Assembly: GCA_034506255.1 (NCBI GenBank)
Contig: JAPDPX010000002.1
Coordinates: 585,438-649,437, forward strand
Direction: 5' to 3'
DNA length: 64,000 nt
Origin: a candidate division KSB1 bacterium
GTDB taxonomy: Bacteria; Zhuqueibacterota; Zhuqueibacteria; Zhuqueibacterales; Zhuqueibacteraceae
A program made the translations under genes and the position numbers. Below, piece after piece: positions 9,335 through 17,924 of this stretch. Positions within the stretch are counted from its first letter, which is position 1, and every line of letters begins with the position of its first letter. Under the pieces are notes generated by a model. The model searched no databases and had not been told where the DNA came from. It was given only the letters and a program-made list of their open reading frames with translations.

Positions 9335-12300
9335 TGATGTTGAAGCAAACGGTTGCAGTGTGTGGCCGTGCTGCGTGTGACAAAGGTGATGCACCGGGTT
9401 GGCGGCGTGGCGCGGCTGCCCTGAATCGTGTGCCACGCCATCCCGCACGGATCGTGCTGGCCGCCCTTGCGGTTTGCGCCAGCCTTGCGGCTGCCCAGGA
9501 CGAGCCGCGTTGGACGCATCCCGAGCTGAAATGGCAGACCATCGAGACCGAGCACTTCTTCGTGCATTTTCACGAGGGAGCTGAACAAACCGGCAGGCTC
9601 ACCGCCAAGATCGCCGAGGAGATTTACACTCCGATCACCTCACTGTATGGCTACCAGCCGGACGGCAAGGTGCATTTCATCATCAGAGACTATGACGATT
9701 TTTCCAACGGCGCGGCCTATTACCTCGACAACAAGGTGGAAATCTGGGCGAGTGCGATGGATTTTGAATTGCGCGGGACGCACAGTTGGCTGCGCAATGT
9801 CATCACGCACGAATACACCCACATGATTTCACTGGGCGCCGCGCGCAAAATCACGCGCCACCTTCCCGCCGCCTATGTGCAGTGGCTCGGCTACGAAGAT
9901 GAGAAGCGGCCGGACGTGCTGTACGGCTATCCCAACCGCATTCTCTCCTACCCGCTGCCGTTCACCATCATGCCGCCCTGGTTTGCGGAAGGCGTGGCGC
10001 AATACCAGCGGCCGGAATTGGAATATGACCTGTGGGACTCGCATCGCGACATGCTGCTGCGCACCGCGGTGGTGGAAGACAAGCTGCTCACCTATTCCGA
10101 AATGAACGTCTTCGGCAAGAACAGCATCGGCAGCGAGCGGGTTTACAATCAGGGCTATTCGCTGGTGACTTACCTCGCGGGCAAGCACGGCGCGGCCGTC
10201 TTGCAGCAGATCGCCGCCAACATGCGCAGTCCCCTGCGTTTCTCTTTCGACAGCGCCATCAAGAAAGCCACGGGCAAAAGCGGCGGTCAAATTTATGACG
10301 AGTGGAAAAAACACCTGCAACAGACTTATGCACAGCAGTTGCGCGCGATCCAAGGCCAGGTGGTCGCCGGAGAACTGCTGCAAGCCAAAGGCTCGGGCAA
10401 TTTTTATCCGCGCTGGTCGCCGGACGGCAGCCGGCTGGCCTACCTCAGCAATGCCGGTGCGGACTATTTGGGCCAAACGGCCCTGGTGATGCGGCAGGGG
10501 GCGGATGGCAGGGACGAGTTGATCAGGAGCGGCGTGCACCACGCTTTTTCCTGGTCGCCCGACGGCACGCAACTCGCTTACTCGCGCAAATCGGAAAAAA
10601 ATCCGCACCACGCGGTGGTGTATGATTTGTATCTGTACGACATCAAGAAGAAAAAAGAAAAACGCCTGACGCATGCGGCACGTGCCCACAGCCCGAGCTG
10701 GTCGCCCGACGGCAAAATGCTGGCCTGTGTGGTGAACGGTGACGGCAGTCAAAATATTGCACTCTACGACCTTGCAGCGGATCGCCTGAAAATCATCACT
10801 TCCCACCAAACGCAGGAACAAGTCTACACCCCGCAATGGTCCCCGGATGGCCGGCAGCTTGTGTATGCCTATTCGCATGCGCGCGGCCGCAGCCTGCGGC
10901 TGTGCGACCTGGCGAGCGGAGAGGTCACGCCGGTCAATTTGCGGTATGCCCTGATGGCGGAATCATCGGACGCCCGGCCCGGCGATGCACGCGATGCCGT
11001 CTTCAGCCCCGACGGCCGGAAAATCTATTTCAGTTGGGATGTGACCGGCATTTTCAACATCTACAGTCTCGACCTCGCCACCCAGCAAGTCACCCCGCTG
11101 ACGAACGTCGTGGGTGGCGCGTTCATGCCTTCGGTCAATCGTGAAGGCGGGTTGTTGTTCAGCATCTTTGTCGCCGAAGGTTACAAAATCGCACATCTCA
11201 AAACGCCCCAACCGCTGCCGCCCGATGTGACGCGCTATCTACCCCCCGCGGAGAGGCAGCTTCAGCTTGCGGCGGTCACTGGCGATCTCGCGCATCTCAA
11301 TTTGAGCGGCATCAAGCACGGCGCCTATGATGACCGGCAAATCCCCGACTTCGCGGTCACACCCTACCGCGGTCATTATTCGGCGGTTGCGATTTTGCCG
11401 CGTGTGATGGTGGATTACGGCAAACTGAAGCTCGGCAGTTACTTCTACTCCAGCGAAATCCTGGACAACATCAGTTTCATCGGCGGGGCGGCCCTCAATC
11501 GCGACAAGGATTATGACCTTTTTCTGCTGGTGGACTATGACAAGCTCGGGCCACAGTTGTCTCTGGAAGCCTACAACCAGGCCCGCCACGCGCGCGCAGA
11601 GGGCTACGGGTTTCTCTACAACCTGACGGAAGTGAATCTCGGAACACAACGCTGGTGGAGCAGCCGGCATCATTCCCAGTTCCGTCTCATTTACAGCCGC
11701 TACAATGCCAAGATTTCGTTTGTCGAGCGCGGTTTCAAGCAGAGTTTCGGATATACCTACTATGAAGGCAAAGCGCTGGCCTTTCGTCATCACTTCCGGC
11801 AGCAGGTGCGCGCGGTGGACGGCGACATCAATCCCCGCATGGGCCGCGAGGTGGAATTCCGCTACACGCGCGAATTCAACAATTTCATCAATTCCGATCC
11901 CGACAAAGCCTTCACGTTGACCGACTATGGCACCTTCGTCGAGAACTATGAACCGCACAACGTGCATCGCGTTGAGCTGGCATGGACCGAGCGCCTGCCC
12001 CTGCCCGGACGCACGGGGCTCACGCTGTCTGGCCGCGGCGGCTGGCTCGACCGCGAGGTGAACAGCTTTTTTTATTTTTTTGCCGGTGGTTTGGATGGTG
12101 TGCGAGGGTATCCTTACTACAGCATGGAAGGCCGTTACCTGCTGCATGGCCGCCTGACCTATCGCCTGCCACTGTTCCGTCATCTTGATTTGTCACTGCT
12201 GCATCTTTATCTCGACAAGATCTGCTTCGCCGTGTCATACGATTATGGCGGCGCATTCTCCCAAACCAGGGGCTGGCGTGACAAACTGCACGACAGCATC

Positions 12301-12477
12301 AATTTGCAGTTGCGTTCGGAATTGTTCTCGTTTTACGGCTTTCCGACGCGCCTCTCATGCGATGCCGCCTATGGTTTCGACAAGTTCGTTCTGCGCCGCG
12401 AGGGCCAGGCGCCCCTGACCTATGGCCGGGAATGGCGCTATTACCTGACCGTCGCGTTTGATTTCCTGGACAATTAA
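9334..12477 (+). CDS. Gluzincin metallopeptidase with TolB-like beta-propeller and C-terminal outer-membrane barrel
   Basis: Predicted outer-membrane protein of about 1047 residues. A hydrophobic export segment ends near ASLAAAQ. The peptidase domain has HEYTH (H159, E160, H163) and a downstream WFAEGVAQY whose E219 is the likely third zinc ligand, as in peptidase MA-type gluzincins. Next come at least five TolB/PD40 propeller blades, recognisable by repeats such as YPRWSPDGSRLAYLS and PSWSPDGKMLACV. The last 350 or so residues alternate like a beta-barrel and end in VAFDFLDN. The start ATG overlaps the upstream stop codon (TAATG), implying coupled translation; the next codon is also ATG. The domain order is clear, the substrate is unknown. 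Confidence 0.78.
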   Translation: MMLKQTVAVCGRAACDKGDAPGWRRGAAALNRVPRHPARIVLAALAVCASLAAAQDEPRWTHPELKWQTIETEHFFVHFHEGAEQTGRLTAKIAEEIYTPITSLYGYQPDGKVHFIIRDYDDFSNGAAYYLDNKVEIWASAMDFELRGTHSWLRNVITHEYTHMISLGAARKITRHLPAAYVQWLGYEDEKRPDVLYGYPNRILSYPLPFTIMPPWFAEGVAQYQRPELEYDLWDSHRDMLLRTAVVEDKLLTYSEMNVFGKNSIGSERVYNQGYSLVTYLAGKHGAAVLQQIAANMRSPLRFSFDSAIKKATGKSGGQIYDEWKKHLQQTYAQQLRAIQGQVVAGELLQAKGSGNFYPRWSPDGSRLAYLSNAGADYLGQTALVMRQGADGRDELIRSGVHHAFSWSPDGTQLAYSRKSEKNPHHAVVYDLYLYDIKKKKEKRLTHAARAHSPSWSPDGKMLACVVNGDGSQNIALYDLAADRLKIITSHQTQEQVYTPQWSPDGRQLVYAYSHARGRSLRLCDLASGEVTPVNLRYALMAESSDARPGDARDAVFSPDGRKIYFSWDVTGIFNIYSLDLATQQVTPLTNVVGGAFMPSVNREGGLLFSIFVAEGYKIAHLKTPQPLPPDVTRYLPPAERQLQLAAVTGDLAHLNLSGIKHGAYDDRQIPDFAVTPYRGHYSAVAILPRVMVDYGKLKLGSYFYSSEILDNISFIGGAALNRDKDYDLFLLVDYDKLGPQLSLEAYNQARHARAEGYGFLYNLTEVNLGTQRWWSSRHHSQFRLIYSRYNAKISFVERGFKQSFGYTYYEGKALAFRHHFRQQVRAVDGDINPRMGREVEFRYTREFNNFINSDPDKAFTLTDYGTFVENYEPHNVHRVELAWTERLPLPGRTGLTLSGRGGWLDREVNSFFYFFAGGLDGVRGYPYYSMEGRYLLHGRLTYRLPLFRHLDLSLLHLYLDKICFAVSYDYGGAFSQTRGWRDKLHDSINLQLRSELFSFYGFPTRLSCDAAYGFDKFVLRREGQAPLTYGREWRYYLTVAFDFLDN

Positions 12478-12494
12478 ACCTGCGGATACCTGTT

Positions 12495-13346
12495 ATGAGC
12501 AGCTCGAAGAGTGTGGCATGGGTGTTCTGCCTGGTCGGCGCCTTTGTCGCCGCCACGCGCGCGCAATCAGCAGCCGATGCCACCGCTTTGTCCATGTTGG
12601 AATTTCCGCTCACGGCCTGGTGCCAGGCTGCCCGGCAGGATCTGGTTTGGAGCAGCCACACCCCCGGCCTTTCTCTGCAGGCTCTGTTTCAGGATGGGAA
12701 ACCGGCGGTTGCGCGGCGGTCGGTCGTGCGGGCGGCCATTCTTTCCGCCGTTCTTCCCGGTGCGGGCCAGATTTACAATCGTTCCTACCTGAAAAGCCTG
12801 TTGTTTTTGGGAATGGAAGCCGGCGCGTGGGGGGCTTATGCCAAATTCACCCGCAGTGGCAACCGGAAAACCGACGCGTTCGAACGTTTCGCCGATCAGC
12901 ATTGGAGTGAAGGCAGGTATTGGGACTCGATCGACCGCGCCTTTGGTTGCAGCCCCGGTGATCGCGCGTGTGAGAGGCAGAAAGAGCGCGAGAATTTCAG
13001 CCACTATCTGCCGGACAGCAAGAACCAAACCTATTATGAAAACATCGGCAAGTATGATCAATTCAATGCCGGCTGGGATGACAGCATCAGTGGCGAAATT
13101 CTGCAACGCGATTCGCAAAACCGCCTGCTCTACACCACCATGCGCCGCGAGGCCAATGAGCAATTCCACAAGGCGACGCTCTCTTCGAGTCTGGCCATGG
13201 TCAACCATTTGGTGAGCATGGCGGAAGCGGCCTTTGCCGCGCACAAGTTCAACCAGACTCAGGCCAGGGGCGCCTCCATCGGCATGCGTTTGCAGAAACA
13301 TCACGAAGAATTGCTGCCGGTGCTGGCGGTGCAGATGTTGTGGTAG
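12495..13346 (+). CDS. DUF5683-like exported or membrane protein
   Basis: 283 residues. A hydrophobic N-terminus (VAWVFCLVGAFVAATRA) looks like a signal peptide. The segment AAILSAVLPGAGQIYN followed by a hydrophobic stretch is the hallmark of DUF5683-type proteins common in FCB bacteria. A cysteine pair (CSPGDRAC) falls in the middle. The function is unknown. It lies 17 bases after the metallopeptidase-barrel gene and 3 bases before a second gene of the same type, so all are probably co-transcribed. Confidence 0.6.
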   Translation: MSSSKSVAWVFCLVGAFVAATRAQSAADATALSMLEFPLTAWCQAARQDLVWSSHTPGLSLQALFQDGKPAVARRSVVRAAILSAVLPGAGQIYNRSYLKSLLFLGMEAGAWGAYAKFTRSGNRKTDAFERFADQHWSEGRYWDSIDRAFGCSPGDRACERQKERENFSHYLPDSKNQTYYENIGKYDQFNAGWDDSISGEILQRDSQNRLLYTTMRREANEQFHKATLSSSLAMVNHLVSMAEAAFAAHKFNQTQARGASIGMRLQKHHEELLPVLAVQMLW

Positions 13347-13349
13347 GCT

Positions 13350-14120
13350 TTGAAAATTCCAATGAGAAAGATGAAACCAAACAATTGCAATCGCCTCCTG
13401 CTCGCGCTGCTGTTGCTGGGCTCGGGTTGGGCCCTGGCGCAGGACATAGACAACGCGCCGCATGGCATGGCCGTGGAGGCCAAAGCACCACCGCCCGCCG
13501 CCGGCGCAGCCTTCTCACCAGTGGGGCCGGCCGGACGCATCGGGATCGGCAGCGCGTTTCTGCGCTCCGCGCTGATTCCCGGCTGGGGACAAAAGGTGGT
13601 GGGCGCACGCACGGCCGCACGCAATTACTTCGTTGCCGATGCAGCACTTTGGCTCGGCGTAATCTCTTTCAATGTGTACGGCAACTGGCTGAAGGAAGAT
13701 TACCGCCTGTTGGCGGCCGAGCACGCGCATGCCCGGGTCGCAGGCAAGAGCGACAAGTATTTTGTCGACCTCGGCAATTACAGCAGCCTGGAGGACTACA
13801 ACCAATCCCGCCTGCAGCGCCGCGACGTGAACTCGCTTTATGATCCTGCCACGCATTACTGGCGCTGGGATTCGGAAGCCGAGCGCGCACGCTTCAAGCG
13901 CACGCGTTTGCGCAGCGAGCGGGCTTTCAATCGCGGCGAGCTGGTGATTGCCGGCATCCTCGCCAATCACCTTATCAGCGGCATTCATGCGGCCTGGCTG
14001 GCCAATCGGCACAATTCGCAGTTGGAAAAAGAGGGGCAACAAGGAATGAGCTCTGTTCCGGCAGTGGGGGTGACGTCAAACGGGCGGGAGATTCGTCTGC
14101 TGGCGCGCTGGGAGTTTTGA
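13350..14120 (+). CDS. Second DUF5683-like exported or membrane protein
   Basis: 256 residues from a TTG at 13350; an ATG at 13362 is an equally possible start. The signal-like segment LLLALLLLGSGWALAQ is followed by a Pro/Ala-rich linker and SAFLRSALIPGWGQKVVG, which parallels the LPGAGQIYN segment of the preceding gene. Hydrophobic stretches near 100-120 and 195-220 suggest membrane contact. The two genes look like diverged tandem duplicates. No function is known. It converges on the Uma2 gene, with 26 bases between the stop codons. Confidence 0.55.
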   Translation: MKIPMRKMKPNNCNRLLLALLLLGSGWALAQDIDNAPHGMAVEAKAPPPAAGAAFSPVGPAGRIGIGSAFLRSALIPGWGQKVVGARTAARNYFVADAALWLGVISFNVYGNWLKEDYRLLAAEHAHARVAGKSDKYFVDLGNYSSLEDYNQSRLQRRDVNSLYDPATHYWRWDSEAERARFKRTRLRSERAFNRGELVIAGILANHLISGIHAAWLANRHNSQLEKEGQQGMSSVPAVGVTSNGREIRLLARWEF

Positions 14121-14146
14121 AAGAGGTGAGGAGGGAGGGGAGAGCT

Positions 14147-14764
14147 TCAGGCCAGCACGCCCAATTCTTTTGCCACAGCATAGGTGTCGAATTCGGGCCC
14201 CTGCCACAACCACTCCAGTTTGATCCAAAAGCCCGGGACGACCGCCGAGTGAATTTTGCCTTCCTGCGGCGCGATGGGGTGATAGCGCCGATCTTCCCCC
14301 AGTGAATAAACCGCGACCCGTTGTTGTGGCCGGTCGATGATCCAATACTCGCGCACGCCGGCGGTTTCGTACTCGATGTATTTTTCATGCCAGTCGCGGA
14401 TGGCGCTTTTCGGGGAGACGAATTCCACCAGCAAATCGGGCGCGCCTTCGACGTGGGTTTCGTGGACGAGGTGGCGGATCACATCCGGGTTGCGCCGCAA
14501 GCCGGCACGCAGGCGAACCTGCACATTTCCGGTCGCATACACCGAGCCCAAGCCGTGCTTTGATGCAAACAAATCCAGCAAACTGCCAAACCACGTTTCC
14601 TGCCTGCTGTTCAGCGTTGCTTGGGGCGACATGACAATGACCTCCCCATCGACATAGTCGGCCCTGGTGTCTTCGTCACACCAGGCTGCGAACTCCGCTT
14701 CGCTCGCAAAAAATCGCGGGGCCGGCGTTTGCGTTTCAGAGGGTTTGACAGCAACGGCACTCAT
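14147..14764 (-). CDS. Uma2 family (DUF820) endonuclease-like protein
   Basis: 205 residues with the Uma2/DUF820 pattern, a PD-(D/E)XK nuclease fold. ADYVDGEVIVMSP sits at the N-terminal side, RRNPDVIRHL and DLLVEFVSPKS supply the acidic core residues, and REYWIIDRP with GEDRRYHP follows. These genes are widespread in multiple copies in some phyla, often as lone genes, and their physiological role is unresolved. No partner is visible here; it stands alone and antisense to both neighbours. Confidence 0.85.
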   Translation of the reverse strand: MSAVAVKPSETQTPAPRFFASEAEFAAWCDEDTRADYVDGEVIVMSPQATLNSRQETWFGSLLDLFASKHGLGSVYATGNVQVRLRAGLRRNPDVIRHLVHETHVEGAPDLLVEFVSPKSAIRDWHEKYIEYETAGVREYWIIDRPQQRVAVYSLGEDRRYHPIAPQEGKIHSAVVPGFWIKLEWLWQGPEFDTYAVAKELGVLA

Positions 14765-14905
14765 GGTAATTGTCTCTCATATAAATTCGGTATTTTGAAA
14801 CTCCCTGCAGACGGCGGAACTTTACAAAACCGCGGTTTCAAACGCAAGATGGGAATTTTCGCGGGCTGTCCGGCTTCGTGCGCTTCATGCCCTCACCTGC
14901 CAAAC

Positions 14906-14975
14906 TTGCAAATCACGCCTTTTTCCGCTATATTGGCCGCGTTTGTTTTGACGCCGCTACGCAATGATTCATATT
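14906..14975 (+). promoter_or_regulatory. Two candidate promoters upstream of the GTPase gene
   Basis: TTGCAA (14906-14911) with TATATT (14929-14934) at 17-base spacing, and TTGACG (14948-14953) with CATATT (14970-14975) at 16-base spacing. Both lie in the 261-base divergent gap between the Uma2 gene and the GTPase gene. Either could drive the GTPase/carbamate kinase pair. Confidence 0.4.
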
Positions 14976-15025
14976 GCGCAGGAACAACCGGGAGCAGTGA
15001 CAGCAACAATGGAAGGGATGACATC

Positions 15026-16339
15026 ATGGCGAGAACCCGAGTGCTGATCATGGGAGCGGCGGGACGCGACTTCCACAATTTCAATGTCAAATACCGGGAG
15101 AGCGACTCGCATGAAGTTGTGGCTTTCACCGCAACGCAAATCCCCAACATTGACGGCCGGCGTTATCCAGCGGCCCTGGCCGGCCGGCTTTATCCCCAGG
15201 GCATTCCCATTTATGCGGAAAGCGAGCTGGCAGATTTGATCCGCCGGGAACGCATCGACGAAGTGATTTTTTCCTACAGCGATATTTCCCACGAATACGT
15301 GATGCACCGGGCGAGCCTGGTGAATGCCGCAGGCGCCTCCTTCACCCTGCTGGGCACGCGCGCGACCATGCTGTCCTCCAGCAAGCCGGTGATCGCCATC
15401 TGTGCCGTGCGCACCGGCTGTGGCAAGAGCCAAACCACGCGCCGGGTCGCACAGATTTTGAAAGGATTCGGCAAGAAACTGGTGGCGGTGCGGCATCCCA
15501 TGCCCTACGGGGATCTCGCGGCGCAGGCCGTGCAGCGCTTCGCCAGCTTCGCGGATCTTGCGGCCCACAAATGCACCATTGAAGAGCGGGAGGAATATGA
15601 GCCGCACCTGAACATGGGCACGATCGTGTATGCCGGCGTGGACTACGCCGCGATTTTGGCGCGTGCCGAGCCGGAAGCCGACATCGTGTTGTGGGACGGC
15701 GGCAACAACGACACGCCTTTCTTCAAACCCGACCTGCATATCGTCGTGGTCGATCCGCTGCGGCCCGGCCACGAAACCCGTTACCATCCCGGCGAGACCA
15801 ACTTGCGCATGGCGGACGTGGTTGTCATCAACAAGGAAGCCTCGGCGCCGCCGGAGAACATTGAGCAGGTGCGGCAGGCGGTGCGCGAGCACAATCCCAC
15901 CGCCATCATCGTGGATGCGGCCTCGCCTATCACCGTGGCGCAGCCGGAAATCATTCGCGACCGCCGCGTGCTGTGCATTGAAGACGGCCCCACGCTGACG
16001 CACGGCGGGATGACGCTGGGCGCCGGCATCGTGGCGGCCCGGCGCTTCGGCGCGAAGGAGGTGGTCGATCCCCGGCCCTTCCTCAAGGGCAGTCTGGTGG
16101 AAACCTTCCGGCACTATCCCGGCATCGGCATCCTGCTGCCGGCGATGGGCTATGGTGAGCAGCAGATGCGCGATCTTGAAGCCACCATCAACGCCACGGA
16201 CTGTGACAGTGTGATCATCGCGACGCCGGTGGACCTGCGGCAGTTGCTGCAGATCAACAAACCCAGTACGCGCGTCACCTACGAATTGCAGGAAATCGGC
16301 CGGCCGACGCTCGCCGACGTCCTGCAACGCTTTGCCTGA
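15026..16339 (+). CDS. GTPase related to cyclic 2,3-diphosphoglycerate synthetase
   Basis: 437 residues. The N-terminus (RVLIMGAAGRDFHNFN) resembles a Rossmann-type nucleotide-binding segment, and AVRTGCGKSQTTRR near residue 133 is a P-loop variant. The overall sequence matches the family of archaeal cyclic 2,3-diphosphoglycerate synthetase, whose bacterial members are usually labelled GTPases of unknown role. I chose the ATG at 15026, with GGAAGGG nine bases upstream; the frame is open upstream but shows no family sequence. Four bases separate it from the carbamate kinase gene, so the two are co-transcribed and probably work together. The substrate is unknown. Confidence 0.7.
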   Translation: MARTRVLIMGAAGRDFHNFNVKYRESDSHEVVAFTATQIPNIDGRRYPAALAGRLYPQGIPIYAESELADLIRRERIDEVIFSYSDISHEYVMHRASLVNAAGASFTLLGTRATMLSSSKPVIAICAVRTGCGKSQTTRRVAQILKGFGKKLVAVRHPMPYGDLAAQAVQRFASFADLAAHKCTIEEREEYEPHLNMGTIVYAGVDYAAILARAEPEADIVLWDGGNNDTPFFKPDLHIVVVDPLRPGHETRYHPGETNLRMADVVVINKEASAPPENIEQVRQAVREHNPTAIIVDAASPITVAQPEIIRDRRVLCIEDGPTLTHGGMTLGAGIVAARRFGAKEVVDPRPFLKGSLVETFRHYPGIGILLPAMGYGEQQMRDLEATINATDCDSVIIATPVDLRQLLQINKPSTRVTYELQEIGRPTLADVLQRFA

Positions 16340-16342
16340 GTC

Positions 16343-17296
16343 ATGAACGAAAAATGCATGGTCATCGCCATTGGCGGCAACGCCATTACGCGCGAGTTTG
16401 AAGACGGCAACATCTACCAGCAGTTTGCCAACACGCGCCGCAGCCTCAAGAGCCTGGTGCGCTTGATTGAGGAGGGGTATCGCGTCGTGATCGTGCATGG
16501 CAACGGCCCGCAAGTCGGCAACGCCCTGATTCGCGTGGAAACTTCGCGCCATCTCGTGCCGCCCCTGCCGCTGGGCGTGATCGTCGCCGATCTGCAAGGC
16601 GGCATGGGGTACATGATTCAGCAATCGCTGCGCAACATGCTGCACCGCCACGGCCTCGAGCACGAGGTGGTGACGGTGGTGACGCAGGTGGTGGTGAATG
16701 CCGAAGACCCTTCGATCAAACAGCCCAGCAAGTTCGTCGGGCCGGTTTACACCGCGGAGCAAGTGCCGGAGCTGCGCGAGCGCTATGGCTGGCAAATGAA
16801 GGAGGATGTCGGACGCGGCTGGCGGCGTGTTGTGCCCTCGCCCGAGCCGGTGGCGATTGTCGAGCGCAAGGTGATTCGCGAGCTGGTGAATCTCGGCCAT
16901 GTGGTGATTGCCGCGGGCGGCGGCGGCATCCCCGTCTACTATAATCCCCACGAATATCCCGAGCTGCTGGAAGGCATCAATGCGGTGATCGACAAGGATC
17001 TCGCCGCCGCCGTGCTCGCCCGGGATATTGGCGCGGACGAGCTGGCGATTCTGACGCCCATCGAAAAGGTTGCCATCCATTACCGCCAGCCGAATCAACA
17101 ATGGCTGGATCGTGTCACGCTCGCCGAGCTGAGGCGTTATTATGCCGAGGGCCATTTTCCCCCGGGCAGCATGGGCCCGAAGATACGCGGGGCAATCAAT
17201 TTTTTGGAAGGAGGGGGCCGTCGTGTGCTGATCACTTCCATCGAGGCGTTTGAAGCAGCCTGGCAGGGCACGACGGGAACCGTGGTGGTGCGCTGA
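16343..17296 (+). CDS. arcC: Carbamate kinase-like amino acid kinase
   Basis: Carbamate kinases interconvert carbamate plus ATP and carbamoyl phosphate plus ADP. The 317 residues carry the family motifs: IAIGGNAI near residue 8, VHGNGPQVGN near 52, AAGGGGIPV near 192 and AVIDKDLAAAVLA near 217. No arginine deiminase or ornithine carbamoyltransferase gene is nearby. The only partner is the GTPase four bases upstream, so the pathway may differ from arginine fermentation. The fold assignment is firm; the physiological substrate is inference. Confidence 0.85.
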   Translation: MNEKCMVIAIGGNAITREFEDGNIYQQFANTRRSLKSLVRLIEEGYRVVIVHGNGPQVGNALIRVETSRHLVPPLPLGVIVADLQGGMGYMIQQSLRNMLHRHGLEHEVVTVVTQVVVNAEDPSIKQPSKFVGPVYTAEQVPELRERYGWQMKEDVGRGWRRVVPSPEPVAIVERKVIRELVNLGHVVIAAGGGGIPVYYNPHEYPELLEGINAVIDKDLAAAVLARDIGADELAILTPIEKVAIHYRQPNQQWLDRVTLAELRRYYAEGHFPPGSMGPKIRGAINFLEGGGRRVLITSIEAFEAAWQGTTGTVVVR

Positions 17297-17411
17297 TGGC
17301 GCCTGAGCAAGGTGGTGATGCCGGCTGAAAAAAACGACCGGGGCGGCCGGCATGGGGATGGTGTACGCAACAACTTTGTCCGTCGTGAGGATCCCGGTCG
17401 CCTGCAAAAGC

Positions 17412-17793
17412 GGATCATCCGAATTTTGCGTACATTTTGCGACAGCAAGATGAAAAGAATCGCAAAATCAGTTCCGTGCCTTCTCTGCTGAGAGCCACTT
17501 GCCCTAACGTGATAGCGAGCGGCCCAACCCCGCCAGGGGTGAAATGTTTATAGGGGGTGAAATGTTTATAGTAATTGTCAACACCTCCAACTTCAAACTC
17601 CTTTAGGAGTGACATGTAACGGCGTTTGCATTCAATTCAAGATGAGATCAATGAGCATGCACGATACACATGTCACCCCGCTGGGGTTTCATTTCGGCGA
17701 ACGGCACTTGGCTATAAACATCTCACTCCTATCGGAGTTCATCAGATGCCAAGAACAGTCATGTGGCCATGTACGCTTGACTCGGATGATCTG
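17412..17793. repeat. Dispersed hairpin-bearing repeat, copy A
   Basis: About 382 bases nearly identical to copy B at 39034-39397 in the same orientation. It contains four short palindromes of one type: ACCCC-GCCA-GGGGT (17527-17540), ACTCC-TTTA-GGAGT (17597-17610), ACCCC-GCT-GGGGT (17675-17687) and ACTCC-TATC-GGAGT (17725-17738). Copy A has an extra 18 bases from a tandem duplication at 17536-17571. Short frames inside it are not conserved as protein. It lies between the carbamate kinase gene and sucC; the flanking bases 17297-17411 and 17794-17924 hold no gene. Confidence 0.88.
17536..17571. repeat. 18-bp perfect tandem duplication within repeat copy A
   Basis: GGGGTGAAATGTTTATAG occurs twice back to back, 17536-17553 and 17554-17571. 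Copy B has a single unit, so this duplication alone explains the length difference between the copies. Confidence 0.9.
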
Positions 17794-17924
17794 AAAAAAG
17801 CCGCCGGCCGGCGGCAATTTCCTGGTGGTCGAAATTTTGAAAAAATCAGGGAGGCATGTCTTGCATGCCATTCTCTTTTCTGAATGACCAAAATCATATC
17901 CGGAAACAAGCCTGAGGAGGAGCA

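Noticed and set aside
14969..17407. 812-codon minus-strand frame
   Set aside because: It covers the GTPase and carbamate kinase genes in antisense, is histidine/arginine-rich and has no recognisable motif.
17527..17738. CRISPR-like array
   Set aside because: The four palindromes differ in sequence and their spacing is irregular (50-78 bases), with no identical repeats and no cas genes.
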